NCBI RefSeq assembly: GCF_015704895.1
Contig: NZ_JADQWB010000017.1
Span: 1 to 64,000, forward strand
DNA: 64,000 nucleotides
Reading direction: 5' to 3'
From: Agrobacterium leguminum
GTDB taxonomy: Bacteria > Pseudomonadota > Alphaproteobacteria > Rhizobiales > Rhizobiaceae
Shown: positions 42,665-51,078 of the stretch, in pieces
How positions within the stretch are numbered: the stretch's first letter is position 1
How the letters are laid out: each line of letters opens with the position of its first letter
Notes under the pieces: model-generated
Told to the model about the DNA's origin: nothing
Seen by the model: only the letters and a program-made list of their open reading frames with translations
The model's database searches: none
Made by a program: the position numbers and the translations under genes

Positions 42665-43388
42665 TGCGATCGTCTCCAAAAGCGGCTGGAGCTTCAGGCG
42701 AAGGGGATTCCAGAATGTAGCCGACTCCCCGGACGGTGCGGATAAGATCGGGTTGGCCGTTCCGGTTCAGTCTCTTTCGCAATCGGCCTAAATGGACGTT
42801 CAGAGTGCGCTCTTCGACATGATGCAGGCCGGGCCACACTGCAGTTATCAGTTCTGCGCGCCGGCAAATCTCGGTCGGTCGCTCCATCAGACAGGACAAG
42901 ACAGAAAATTCCAGCGGTCCCAGGTGAATGTTCAGACCATTTCTTGAAACGCGATGATGCTCGAAATCAATCTCGATGCCGCCGTAGGATAGCTGACCTG
43001 ATCGCGCTCGAGGCAGGGTCCGGCTGAGCGCAGACTTGCGCAGGTATTCAAGCAGCTTGATCGGCGCAAAGGGCCGAACGAAACACTCTTCTGCGCCGGC
43101 CCGCTGCATATCGACATATTGCCCCTCGCCGCCCGCACCAATGATTGCGAGGACGGGAACGCTCGCCGTGCGATGATTCCCCTTGATCCTGGCACACACC
43201 TCAACCGCCGGAAAGGGATCAGGCCGGCAGTCAAGCAGTACAGCCCTGACCTGGTGATCGTCGGCAAGATGGGACATGTCCTCGACGCCTCTGGCCATTC
43301 GAGCCTGATAACCCTCAACTTCCAGAATGTGTGAAAGGAGGAGAAAGAAGTCCGCATCAACCGAACCGATCAGGATCAATTTTTTCAT
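42657..43388 (-). CDS. OmpR/PhoB-family response regulator, atypical receiver
   Basis: This 243-residue protein has a receiver domain (about 1-118) and a winged-helix DNA-binding domain (about 135-230; LGPLEFSVLSCLMERP and EERTLNVHLGRLRKRLN). The phospho-acceptor is probably Asp53 (AVLLDCRPD). The conserved Lys of the receiver is Arg105 (CFVRPFAP), and the usual Ser/Thr position reads AIIGAG. There is no histidine kinase nearby. It may be a low-phosphorylation or phosphorylation-independent regulator of the adjacent amidohydrolase and catabolic genes. The start ATG follows a weak AAGGGC site. Confidence 0.88.
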   Translation of the reverse strand: MKKLILIGSVDADFFLLLSHILEVEGYQARMARGVEDMSHLADDHQVRAVLLDCRPDPFPAVEVCARIKGNHRTASVPVLAIIGAGGEGQYVDMQRAGAEECFVRPFAPIKLLEYLRKSALSRTLPRARSGQLSYGGIEIDFEHHRVSRNGLNIHLGPLEFSVLSCLMERPTEICRRAELITAVWPGLHHVEERTLNVHLGRLRKRLNRNGQPDLIRTVRGVGYILESPSPEAPAAFGDDRNV

Positions 43389-44222
43389 GAAATGCCCTTT
43401 GCCCCGGCAGCAGCCCGGGAACGCAAGGCGGTTGCTCCCTGGGTTGAGCCATTTTCTCTACCATCGATATATCAATTTCCCTCAATTTGGCTGCAAAATC
43501 GACTACTAGAAGTAGTAGTCGCCAAATATGACGTAATGTGACATGTTTTAAATTTGGCTTTGCCGACGGGGAGATGATGGCTGCCAACACAGGTTGCCTG
43601 TGCCTGTTGCGCACAAGGCGATCATAGCAAGGATGGACATTTGAACAGATTGAAGAGGAAAGATGCCAGGAAGGGCGTCGGAATGGCTTCATACGCCACG
43701 CTTGGCGCCGATATCGCAAGCGTGGCGTTATCATTGAATAATCATCGCATCACCCAAACTACGATAGACGCCTGTACGGAACGGCGATTTGTACTGCCCA
43801 ACCGGATTTCACCACCAACGGGTAATAAATATCCCAATTACCACGTCATAGCTGCGGCGTGGTTGGAGGTTCCATCGCCGCATCGGAACGATGCTGGTGC
43901 CGGACCACGACGGTTTATCGCAACGACTCTCAACGCACCACATATGGCGACCGAGCGGCAGGCGCTGACCAAACCTGGAAAAATGTTGGTACGGTGCCTG
44001 TTTCGAACCAGTCATTCCGCCAAAGTTGCGCAGACAGCCGAACAATAAGTCGAGACGCGCTAACAGCCTGCCACGGCTTCGACCGAAAGATGAACGGCAA
44101 GAACATGAGACGCGGGGTGGTCGAAAAACGCCGGCACGTTGTCCGCTGAGCGCCTGTGGGGAGCGAGATGCTTCTCGTTCTGCGCCGTGACACCTCCCCC
44201 TCACATCGGAAAGGGTTCCCGA
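43389..44222. other. 834-bp intergenic region, no convincing gene
   Basis: Several open frames (for example 43641-44048 on plus and 43809-44342 on minus) have no recognisable domains or good ribosome sites, and they overlap each other. The only clear structure is the palindrome at 43501-43520. The region could hold decayed sequence or an uncharacterised RNA. Confidence 0.5.
43501..43520. promoter_or_regulatory. Inverted repeat upstream of the response regulator, candidate operator
   Basis: GACTACT (43501-43507) and AGTAGTC (43514-43520) are exact reverse complements around TAGAAG. The repeat lies about 113 bp upstream of the response-regulator start and could be its own site. Confidence 0.35.
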
Positions 44223-44942
44223 ATGAAAACAGTATCTGCGAATCTCACTGAAGCCATCGAGGCAATCACAGATGCCCCCACAGTCTATGAGGCCCTTTTT
44301 TCTGTTCAGGAAATTTACGACATAGATTTCGTCACCTACCATTTGACCGCAACCGTGATCAGCGACCTAGATGCACCCTTTGTTCAGTCAACCTACAGTC
44401 CGGAATGGATCGCACAGTATTTCCTGAAGCGATATGTCCAGGTGGATCCTGTTGTGCAACAGGGCTTTTTGCGGCAGCTTCCATTCGACTGGCGTGAATT
44501 CGAAATGACGCCCGAAATTGCAGCGTTCTTTGATGACGCCTGGCAACATGGCGTCGGAGAGTTCGGTTATTCGATCCCCATTACTGACAGGGTCGGCCGG
44601 CGCGCGATTTTCTCCGTCAATGCGGCATACGACCCGAAAAGCTGGGACAAACTCGTTGCAGGTAACCGGTCGGACTGGATCGAAATCGCATATCAGATTC
44701 ATATGAAGGCGATCACGGAGATTCATGGAGGAGAAGACCCTGTTCCGGGCCTCAGCGCCCGTGAACGGGAGTGCCTGTCGTGGGTGGCACGCGGAAAAGA
44801 CCACAAGGATATTGCACTCATTCTCGGTATTTCCGAGCATACAGCAAGGAGCTACCTCAAGTCTGGCCGGTTGAAGCTCGGATGCGCAACTATTTCATCG
44901 GCCGCCGTTCAGGCGATGAAGTTCAGGCTGATCACCATTTGA
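44223..44942 (+). CDS. LuxR-family quorum-sensing regulator, upstream copy
   Basis: This 239-residue protein has an autoinducer-binding domain (about 15-160; FVTYHLTATVIS, YSPEWIAQYFLKRYVQVDPVV, DWREFE, AFFDDAWQHGVGEFGYSIPI). The Trp, Tyr and Asp positions contacting acyl-homoserine lactone are retained. A C-terminal LuxR helix-turn-helix follows (about 175-235; GLSARERECLSWVARGKDHKDIA, then HTARSYLKSGRLKLG). I chose ATG 44223; an in-frame ATG at 44139 adds 28 unrelated residues. It is followed by the luxI-type gene on the same strand, so it is probably that gene's cognate receptor. It is not close enough to name TraR or CinR. Confidence 0.9.
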   Translation: MKTVSANLTEAIEAITDAPTVYEALFSVQEIYDIDFVTYHLTATVISDLDAPFVQSTYSPEWIAQYFLKRYVQVDPVVQQGFLRQLPFDWREFEMTPEIAAFFDDAWQHGVGEFGYSIPITDRVGRRAIFSVNAAYDPKSWDKLVAGNRSDWIEIAYQIHMKAITEIHGGEDPVPGLSARERECLSWVARGKDHKDIALILGISEHTARSYLKSGRLKLGCATISSAAVQAMKFRLITI

Positions 44943-45026
44943 TTCAGCAGCTCGAACCTGGCCTTCCACCCCGTGGCACAACAGCCATAGACCTTTAACT
45001 TTCGGCGCAATACCTCAATTGTTTGT

Positions 45027-45046
45027 GCCCATCCGTAGCAATGGGC
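45027..45046. promoter_or_regulatory. Candidate lux-type box in front of the autoinducer synthase
   Basis: GCCCAT (45027-45032) and ATGGGC (45041-45046) are exact reverse complements with an 8-bp centre. The 20-bp dyad lies 51 bp upstream of the synthase GTG. Length, symmetry and position fit a LuxR-type site, but the sequence is not the tra box of Ti plasmids. Confidence 0.45.
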
Positions 45047-45096
45047 AACCCGGGATTTACGTGCATTCTGTCCGACACATGATCGGAGGCTTGCTC

Positions 45097-45849
45097 GTGT
45101 TCCTTCTTATCCAACCCTATCAATATCGCCGGTACGCGGGCCTGCTGGAGCAATCGTTCCGATTGCGGAAGCGGGTTTTTCACGATTGTCTTGGCTGGCA
45201 GGTCGATGTGCATCGCGGCCTTGAACGGGACGCTTATGACGGTTTGGGCGCCGTCTACCTGGTCTGGTGTGACAAGGACGCACGACATCTCTATGGCACG
45301 GTGCGGCTCATGCCGACGACAGGGCCGACATTGCTGCATGATGTGTTCAGGCGAACGTTGGCGGGAAAGAATCTGGTGTCTCCCGTCGCATGGGAGGGGA
45401 CGCGAATGTGTCTCGATGTCGACCTCCTCAAAGAGTCTCAACCGACACTCAGCCCATCAAGAGCGTTTGGGTTCCTTTTGCTGGCCTTGTTCGAATGCTC
45501 CTTCGCGCATGGCATCAAAACACTTATGTCGAATTACGAGCCGTCAATGGAAAGAGTATACCGGCGAGCGGGATTGATCGTGGAGGAGATTGGCCGTGCT
45601 GACGGTTACGGCCGGGTCCCGGTGTGTTGCGGCGTGTTCGACGTTTCAGACGAAACCCTTCAGCAAATGCGAACGGTCCTTCGAATTGCACACCCCTTAT
45701 ACACACCCTCTTTGCCCAAGGCTGCGGGAGCGGCCGTAGTACAAAGGTTCCAACGCCTGGACCATGTCAAAAGGCCGGCGAAAATCGAGAATCTCGGGAC
45801 CCTCCAATGGCGCTCAATGGCAAAAGCGCCGCTCGAGCCGGTGGGATAA
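45097..45849 (+). CDS. Acyl-homoserine-lactone synthase (LuxI family)
   Basis: This 250-residue synthase contains FRLRKRVFHDCLGWQVDVHRGLERDAYD (conserved Arg, Phe, Trp, Glu and Asp), YLVWCDKDARHLYGTVRLMPTTGPTLL and AWEGTRMCLD, all family hallmarks. I chose GTG 45097 because GGAGG lies eight bases upstream. An ATG at 45079 would put this site inside the gene and add six residues; a longer frame from 45019 is unlikely. The protein is some 40 residues longer than most LuxI enzymes, the extra being at the C-terminus. Acyl-chain specificity cannot be inferred. It is flanked by two luxR genes, all on the same strand. Confidence 0.9.
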   Translation: MFLLIQPYQYRRYAGLLEQSFRLRKRVFHDCLGWQVDVHRGLERDAYDGLGAVYLVWCDKDARHLYGTVRLMPTTGPTLLHDVFRRTLAGKNLVSPVAWEGTRMCLDVDLLKESQPTLSPSRAFGFLLLALFECSFAHGIKTLMSNYEPSMERVYRRAGLIVEEIGRADGYGRVPVCCGVFDVSDETLQQMRTVLRIAHPLYTPSLPKAAGAAVVQRFQRLDHVKRPAKIENLGTLQWRSMAKAPLEPVG

Positions 45850-45857
45850 GACGCGAG

Positions 45858-46568
45858 ATGAACGCTTGGCTACGCAAATTGATCGATACGACATCCATGA
45901 TGAAAACCAGTCGGGCGACAGCCGAACTGCTTGATCACCTGACCCGGGAACTGGGGTTTGACTTTTATCATGTGGTGACTGTCCGTCACCCGGGGTTGGG
46001 AAACTCCCTCTTGTCCAATGCCCCAAAGGAGTGGCTGGACATATATCGGCAGGAGCATTTCGACAGGATCGATCCAGTCCTGACCCATGCCCGTGAAATA
46101 ATGGCGCCATTCGTCTTTGATTTTGAGCATGAAGGAAAAGTTGCGCGCAGATCCCACCAGACATTCTATTCGAGTGCCGACGAGGCGGGCATCAGGGCCG
46201 GCATATGCATGCCCGTGATGGCGCCATTCAGCGGTTTCTTCACCCTCTCACTTTTCTCCGGTGATGTGGCCTTACCCCAAAAATACCAACTGCAACCCGT
46301 TTTGAGTGCAAACGCTGTGGGGTTACTCCACATGTGCGTGGAGGCAACCGAGGCGGCATCGATCAGAGCACCGGCCATCGAACTGACGGCGCGGCAGTCA
46401 ATGGTGCTCAAGTGGGCCGCTGAAGGGAAAACAACCCAAGAGATAGCCCTCCTTGAGAACATGACACATCATACCGTCAATTTTCACATGAAGAACATTC
46501 GACAGAAACTTAAGACCGTCACCCTTCCCCAGACGACTGCATTGGCCACAAAGCTGAAACTGATCTAA
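45858..46568 (+). CDS. LuxR-family quorum-sensing regulator, downstream copy
   Basis: This 236-residue protein has an autoinducer-binding domain (LGFDFYHVVTVRHPGL, APKEWLDIYRQEHFDRIDPVL, FVFDFEHEG, RAGICMPVMAPFSGFFTL) and a C-terminal helix-turn-helix (ELTARQSMVLKWAAEGKTTQEIA, then HTVNFHMKNIRQKLK). I chose ATG 45858, nine bases after the luxI stop; an alternative ATG at 45807 overlaps luxI. It is quite different from the upstream LuxR. It may answer a second signal or act as an anti-activator, as in some rhizobial quorum circuits. Confidence 0.87.
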   Translation: MNAWLRKLIDTTSMMKTSRATAELLDHLTRELGFDFYHVVTVRHPGLGNSLLSNAPKEWLDIYRQEHFDRIDPVLTHAREIMAPFVFDFEHEGKVARRSHQTFYSSADEAGIRAGICMPVMAPFSGFFTLSLFSGDVALPQKYQLQPVLSANAVGLLHMCVEATEAASIRAPAIELTARQSMVLKWAAEGKTTQEIALLENMTHHTVNFHMKNIRQKLKTVTLPQTTALATKLKLI

Positions 46569-46777
46569 GGTACGTTGTGTTGCTGTATCCGTCGTCGTCA
46601 TCCGCGAAAGAAGTGTTCGTTATCCCGGATCGCTGATAGTTAGGTTTTCTCCCCGGCAGAACATGCAGACAAAGGGCTAAAACTCGATCGGCAAGAAGAC
46701 CGGCAAATGTATTGCCGAAATGTTGCCCTATCGCTATGTTCCAAAACAGAATTATAGCGGCATAGAAAGCGGCAAAA

Positions 46778-47950
46778 ATGGTTACGCTCGCAAGCATAGA
46801 GCCCCTTCTTCCGGACAGCAGCCGGGAACTTGAAGATCTGACGATCGAACTGACGTCAGTTGCCAGTCGGTTCGCAGCGCGACTTCATCCCATCATGCGT
46901 GCTTCCGTCGGTGATCTCGTGCGCTCGATGAACTGCTATTACTCAAATCTCATCGAGGGACACAACACGCTACCAATCGATATCGATCGGGCCATGGCGG
47001 GCGATTTCGCTCGAGAACCGGAGAAGCGCAACCTTCAGCTCGAGGCCCGGGCCCATATCGAAGTGCAGCAGCTTATCGATAGGGACGAAATGCCCTTCCC
47101 TGTGCTGTCGCTCGACGGCATCTGCTGGTTGCACGGCGAGTTCTGCCGCCGGCTGCCAGATGACCTGCTTCTTGTTCGCAATTCCGATACCGGCGAAGAA
47201 ATCATTATGGTCCCGGGGCAGCTGAGAACGCGGCACGTCAAAGTCGGCGAACACATCGCTCCCGAACCGGAGATGATTGAACCGCTGCTCGCAAGGTTCG
47301 TTGAAGGCTACTCGTTCAAGATGCTGTCTAAACTCCAGAAGATCGTTGGGGTTGGGGCATCTCATCATCGTCTTGCATGGATCCATCCATTTTTCGATGG
47401 CAACGGACGTGTCTCTCGCCTGTTCTCCCACGCGTTGCTGCGCGACCTTGGGATTGGCTCGGAGCTCTGGTCTGTGTCTCGCGGTCTTGCCAGAAACATC
47501 TCCGACTATAAGCGTCTGCTCTCCCAAGCTGATCAGCCAAGACGCGGCGATCTGGATGGACGTGGCAACCTCACTGAGGCGGGCCTTGCCGAGTTCACGG
47601 CCTTCTTCCTCTCGTGCTGTCTCGATCAAGTCACGTTCATGGAAGAGCTCCTCAAACCTGAGGAGCTCTTGAACCGCGTCGAGGTGTGGTGCAATGAGGA
47701 GGTGCAGATGCAGCGCCTTCCCAAGGGCAGCTGGCCTCTGTTGCGCGAGGCCATACTGACGGGAGAGTTCGCACGCTCGCAAGCACAGGCTTTGACCGGA
47801 TATCAAGAGCGCCAGGCCCGAACCGTGTTGTCCAGTTTGTTGGACTGCGGCGTGCTCACGTCCCCGAGTTCAAAGGGCAAGGTGCGTCTCGGTTTCCCGG
47901 TCGATATCATCGAGCGGTGGCTTCCGCGCCTGTATCCGGCCGTTCGCTAG
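46778..47950 (+). CDS. Fic-family AMP-transferase-like protein
   Basis: This 390-residue Fic protein has the catalytic motif HPFFDGNGR (His203). An N-terminal inhibitory helix SNLIEG (56-61) fits S/T-x-x-x-E-G/N, which defines self-inhibited class II Fic proteins. The C-terminal region (about 300-385; RSQAQALTGYQERQARTVLSSLLDCGVL) is a winged helix. Such proteins transfer AMP to target proteins when the inhibitory Glu is displaced, and often regulate their own expression. There is no separate antitoxin gene. It stands alone between the quorum block and IS debris. Confidence 0.9.
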   Translation: MVTLASIEPLLPDSSRELEDLTIELTSVASRFAARLHPIMRASVGDLVRSMNCYYSNLIEGHNTLPIDIDRAMAGDFAREPEKRNLQLEARAHIEVQQLIDRDEMPFPVLSLDGICWLHGEFCRRLPDDLLLVRNSDTGEEIIMVPGQLRTRHVKVGEHIAPEPEMIEPLLARFVEGYSFKMLSKLQKIVGVGASHHRLAWIHPFFDGNGRVSRLFSHALLRDLGIGSELWSVSRGLARNISDYKRLLSQADQPRRGDLDGRGNLTEAGLAEFTAFFLSCCLDQVTFMEELLKPEELLNRVEVWCNEEVQMQRLPKGSWPLLREAILTGEFARSQAQALTGYQERQARTVLSSLLDCGVLTSPSSKGKVRLGFPVDIIERWLPRLYPAVR

Positions 47951-48184
47951 CGTTGGCCACTGTGTGCCACCGACGCGATCGATGTCATCCACGGCCTTGC
48001 CAAGCTCGCGAAAGATCATGGGATTGCTCTCGCTTCCCACGACGACGACTCGATTGAAAAGGTGAACTTCCTGAAAGACCTCAGTGCTGCCATCTGTGAG
48101 TTCCCGATCACCCTGGAAGTTGCAACCGAAGCACGACGTCTCGGCATGGCTACGACCCTGGGTGTCTCGAATGCATTGCGTGGG
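47951..48184 (+). pseudogene. PhnM-type phosphonate hydrolase fragment
   Basis: The frame after the Fic stop reads HGLAKLAKDHGIALASHDDD, EFPITLEVATEARRLGMATT and SNALRG. This corresponds to the C-terminal half of PhnM (ribose-methylphosphonate triphosphate diphosphatase), including the metal-binding His-Asp-Asp region. It breaks at the Arg-Gly and continues in frame into IstB sequence. No other phn gene is present. Confidence 0.65.
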
Positions 48185-48443
48185 CGCTTCTACAACGTCG
48201 TCGATCTCGTCAATCGGCTTGAGACGGAAGCACGCAATGGAAAACAGGGCCGGCTCGCCGACTTCATCACCAGGCTCGACTTCGTCATAATGGACGAGCT
48301 TGGCTGTCTCCCGTTCGCGCAGGCCGGCCGTATTCGGCGATGTCAAAATGACCGCCGCCCTGCTCGACAGGCTCACACACCATTGCGAGATCGTGGAAAC
48401 CGGGAACGAATCCTGGCGCTTTAAAAACCGCTCTCAAAGCTAA
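48182..48443 (+). pseudogene. IstB (IS21 helper ATPase) remnant with internal deletion
   Basis: GRFYNVVDLVNRLETEA and [16 protein letters not shown] are IstB. After about 48322 the reading shifts to the next frame, resuming with [33 protein letters not shown] and a TAA at 48441-48443. The stretch between these blocks, roughly 25-30 residues in IstB, is deleted. The N-terminal half, including Walker A, is also missing. It is fused in frame to the preceding PhnM fragment. Confidence 0.75.
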
Positions 48444-48489
48444 CGCCGAAAAGACAAACAACCCGCGCCCGCAGGCCCCTGCGCTAGAT

Positions 48490-48997
48490 TGAAAGCGCCG
48501 GGCGTCGCCGAACGGCGCACCCATACCTATGTCCGCAACGGCACGGCATCCCTGTTCGCCGCGCTCGACGTTGCGACTGGCGCGGTGATCGGCCAGTGCT
48601 ACAAACGTCACCGGGCGACCGAATTTCTCGACTTCCTGAAGCGGATTGACGCCGAGATGCCCAAGGGACCGGACGTGCATCTGGTGATGGACAATTACGC
48701 GACCCACAAGACGCCGAGGATCAAGGCCTGGCTCGCACGCCGCCCACACTGGCATGTTCACTTCACGCCAACGTCGGCTCCTGGATCAATCAGGTCGAGC
48801 GGTGGTTCGCAGAGCTGACACGAAAGCAGTTGCAGCGCGGCGTACACCGTTCCACTGCAGAATTGGAGGCCGACATCGACGCCTTCATCGAAACCCCCAT
48901 CCCATACAAGTGGGTCAAATCCGCCGACCAAATACTCGCCTCGGTCAAGCGCTTCTGCCAAAAAACAATGAGCCGAACTTCAGATTCAGGTGACTAG
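48490..48997 (+). pseudogene. IS630-family transposase remnant, frameshifted
   Basis: The first frame holds the DDE-core segments [20 protein letters not shown] and [20 protein letters not shown]. After about 48775 the sequence continues in another frame as [20 protein letters not shown], with catalytic Glu, and IPYKWVKSADQILASVKRF, ending at a TAG. The N-terminal DNA-binding half is missing. One frameshift plus 5' truncation makes it non-functional. Confidence 0.8.
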
Positions 48998-48999
48998 CC

Positions 49000-49914
49000 T
49001 CAACTATCGTTTTTCACGGCCTGCTGAAGCTTTTCGATGTGCTCCCGGCAGAGCGTCTCGATCAGGGCATGAAGTTCCGCAGTGCGCTCCTGGAGCCATT
49101 GAAGGGCTTCACCGGAAATCTCGAAGTGCTTCGAGTAGCGCGCCTTGACGTAGGCCTCGTTGAGAATGTTGTACCATGCCGTAAAACGCTGATGGTCACG
49201 CGGCCAGATGTCGACCAGCCGGCGATCACGATCCTCCGAAAGTCCGCGCAGGAATTTGAGGTTGTGCGAGGGCGGGGAGTAGTTGGTCAGCGTTAGAAGG
49301 TAGCAGGAATAGGCGGATTCGACAGCTTGATGGAGCTCAAAGGCGGCCCGCCGAGGATTATTTCGCTCCAGATAGAAGCCGACACCTGCGAGAAGGTCAC
49401 CGATTTCCTGGTTGTGGAGATCGAAATGCTCTTGCGCCACCCTGAGCGCATCGGCAGGGCTGAGCGGTTTCGGCTCAGCCAGCGGCCGGTCATCGAATTC
49501 GTAGAGGATGACGCCTTCGCGGGCGAGATCAACGAAGAAGTACTGGCCGTCATGCAGGAAGTTGCTGATCTCGCGGGCGCCATGCACGATGAGACCGACC
49601 GGTGTCTCGATCTCCTTGTCCCACATCAGCCGGTCGGTCGCCTTGTCCCAGTATTTGGGGTCGGCCAGTTCCTTGTTGCTGACGATGACGAGGATATCGA
49701 AATCCGATCGATAGCCTTTCGACGTATGCGGTTCATCGACCCATGTGCCACGGGCGTAGGAACCGAACAGGATGATTTTATAGATCCGCCCGTCCTTTTT
49801 GGCCTCGGACTTCGAACGCTCGACAATGCCGGCGAACTCTTCGTGGATGATCCGGACGACTCTTTCCAGTTCGCACTGCTTTGCCTGCGGAAGATGTCCG
49901 ATATCCGTTTTCAT
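49000..49914 (-). CDS. Fused nucleotidyltransferase (MNT) - HEPN domain protein
   Basis: This 304-residue protein has a Pol-beta-type nucleotidyltransferase domain (about 15-130) with GSYARGTW (Gly51-Ser52) and RSDFDILV (metal Asp71 and Asp73). A HEPN domain follows (about 150-295), with AAFELHQAVESAYSCYLLT and KARYSKHFEISG. Separate MNT and HEPN proteins form type VII toxin-antitoxin pairs in which the transferase AMPylates the HEPN RNase. Here both are on one chain, so a self-neutralised toxin is conceivable. Fused forms are also known as uncharacterised accessory genes. It lies directly after the IS630 remnant. Confidence 0.85.
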   Translation of the reverse strand: MKTDIGHLPQAKQCELERVVRIIHEEFAGIVERSKSEAKKDGRIYKIILFGSYARGTWVDEPHTSKGYRSDFDILVIVSNKELADPKYWDKATDRLMWDKEIETPVGLIVHGAREISNFLHDGQYFFVDLAREGVILYEFDDRPLAEPKPLSPADALRVAQEHFDLHNQEIGDLLAGVGFYLERNNPRRAAFELHQAVESAYSCYLLTLTNYSPPSHNLKFLRGLSEDRDRRLVDIWPRDHQRFTAWYNILNEAYVKARYSKHFEISGEALQWLQERTAELHALIETLCREHIEKLQQAVKNDS

Positions 49915-50157
49915 GGCCTCACCATCGATTCTTCTGAACGGGTATCCTAGCCGTTATCGGCAGGCTATTGCTACTCCACATTGTCGTAGTCCCAATCCAC
50001 CTACTTCGACATTATGCGGGGCTAAACCGCCTTCAGCAACCATTAATCGCGCTGCCCTATCAATGTTGCATCTGGACCAAGGCAACGGACCACTCTATCC
50101 TGTTGGAATTAGAGGCCTGCCTCGACCTTAATCGCGCGTCCGGCGGAAGGAACTGAA

Positions 50158-51078
50158 ATGGATCTGCGCCAAATGAGCACATTCGTTGCCGTCGCGGAAG
50201 AACTGCATTTCGGGCGCGCCTCCATCCGGCTCAACCTCGCCCAGCCTGCAGTCACGGCCCAAGTCCAGGCGATCGAGAAGGAACTGGGCGTTCCTCTTCT
50301 CATTCGTTCCACACGCCGCGTACAACTCACCCCGGCAGGTTCTGTTTTTTACGAGCGTTGCGTTCAACTGCTTCGCGATGTCGACGAAAGCTGCGCGATC
50401 ACACAGGCGGTCGCGGGCAAGGCTGCCAGCAAGATCACTATCGGCACAATCCACCCGGCAACCTTCGGTGTTCTGCCTGATTTCCTTGCCCGAATTGGCC
50501 GCCGCTATCCGGATATCCGCATTCATATCCGTAACGGCACAACCGAGTCCATCGTACGGGATATTGAGCGGGGACAGGTCAATATCGGTTTTGTCCGGCC
50601 TTTGGACAACAACGGCGCATTGCGATGGCAGGCGATAACAGAGGAGCGGTATTTACTCGCCGTCTCCAAAGACAACGCTCTCGCTGAAGCCGAGACCGTC
50701 ACGCTAGAAGACCTGCGCCGCCAGAAGATCATTTCCTTCTCGCGTTCGAACCTGTCCTACACGGAGCGGTACTTTCTAGATACATACCGTGAGCATGATC
50801 TTTCCGACCGGATCGTCTACACCTGCGACGACACACTTTCACTGATAGCTCTCGTTTCCGCAGGTGTTGGTGTCGGCTTCGTTCCGGAATGGGCGTCAAA
50901 CCTGCCGAACAGGAACTTCCGCTTAAAGGCGGTGGAGGAGATCGATCTGCGCATCGGCCTTGGACTGGCCTGGAGCAACCAGGACCCAACCGCCAATCGT
51001 GATGACATCATCGAGATCGGCCGCCAGCTCGCATCCACTATTGCGAAAGCACGCGCTCGGAAACAGGACCGCAATTGA
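50158..51078 (+). CDS. LysR-family transcriptional regulator
   Basis: This 306-residue regulator has an N-terminal winged helix (about 1-60; MSTFVAVAEELHFGRASIRLNLAQPAVTAQVQAIEKELG) and a two-lobed effector domain (about 90-300). The sequence is close to BenM/CatM-type LysR proteins (IGTIHPATFGVLPDFLARI). AAGGAA lies upstream of ATG 50158. No target gene is obvious: the upstream neighbour is the MNT-HEPN gene and downstream lies a 560-bp gap. It may have lost its regulated operon. Confidence 0.9.
   Translation: MDLRQMSTFVAVAEELHFGRASIRLNLAQPAVTAQVQAIEKELGVPLLIRSTRRVQLTPAGSVFYERCVQLLRDVDESCAITQAVAGKAASKITIGTIHPATFGVLPDFLARIGRRYPDIRIHIRNGTTESIVRDIERGQVNIGFVRPLDNNGALRWQAITEERYLLAVSKDNALAEAETVTLEDLRRQKIISFSRSNLSYTERYFLDTYREHDLSDRIVYTCDDTLSLIALVSAGVGVGFVPEWASNLPNRNFRLKAVEEIDLRIGLGLAWSNQDPTANRDDIIEIGRQLASTIAKARARKQDRN

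Noticed and set aside
43641-44048. Possible gene upstream of the first luxR
   Set aside because: There is no domain, weak initiation context and an overlapping frame on the other strand; the region is reported as intergenic.
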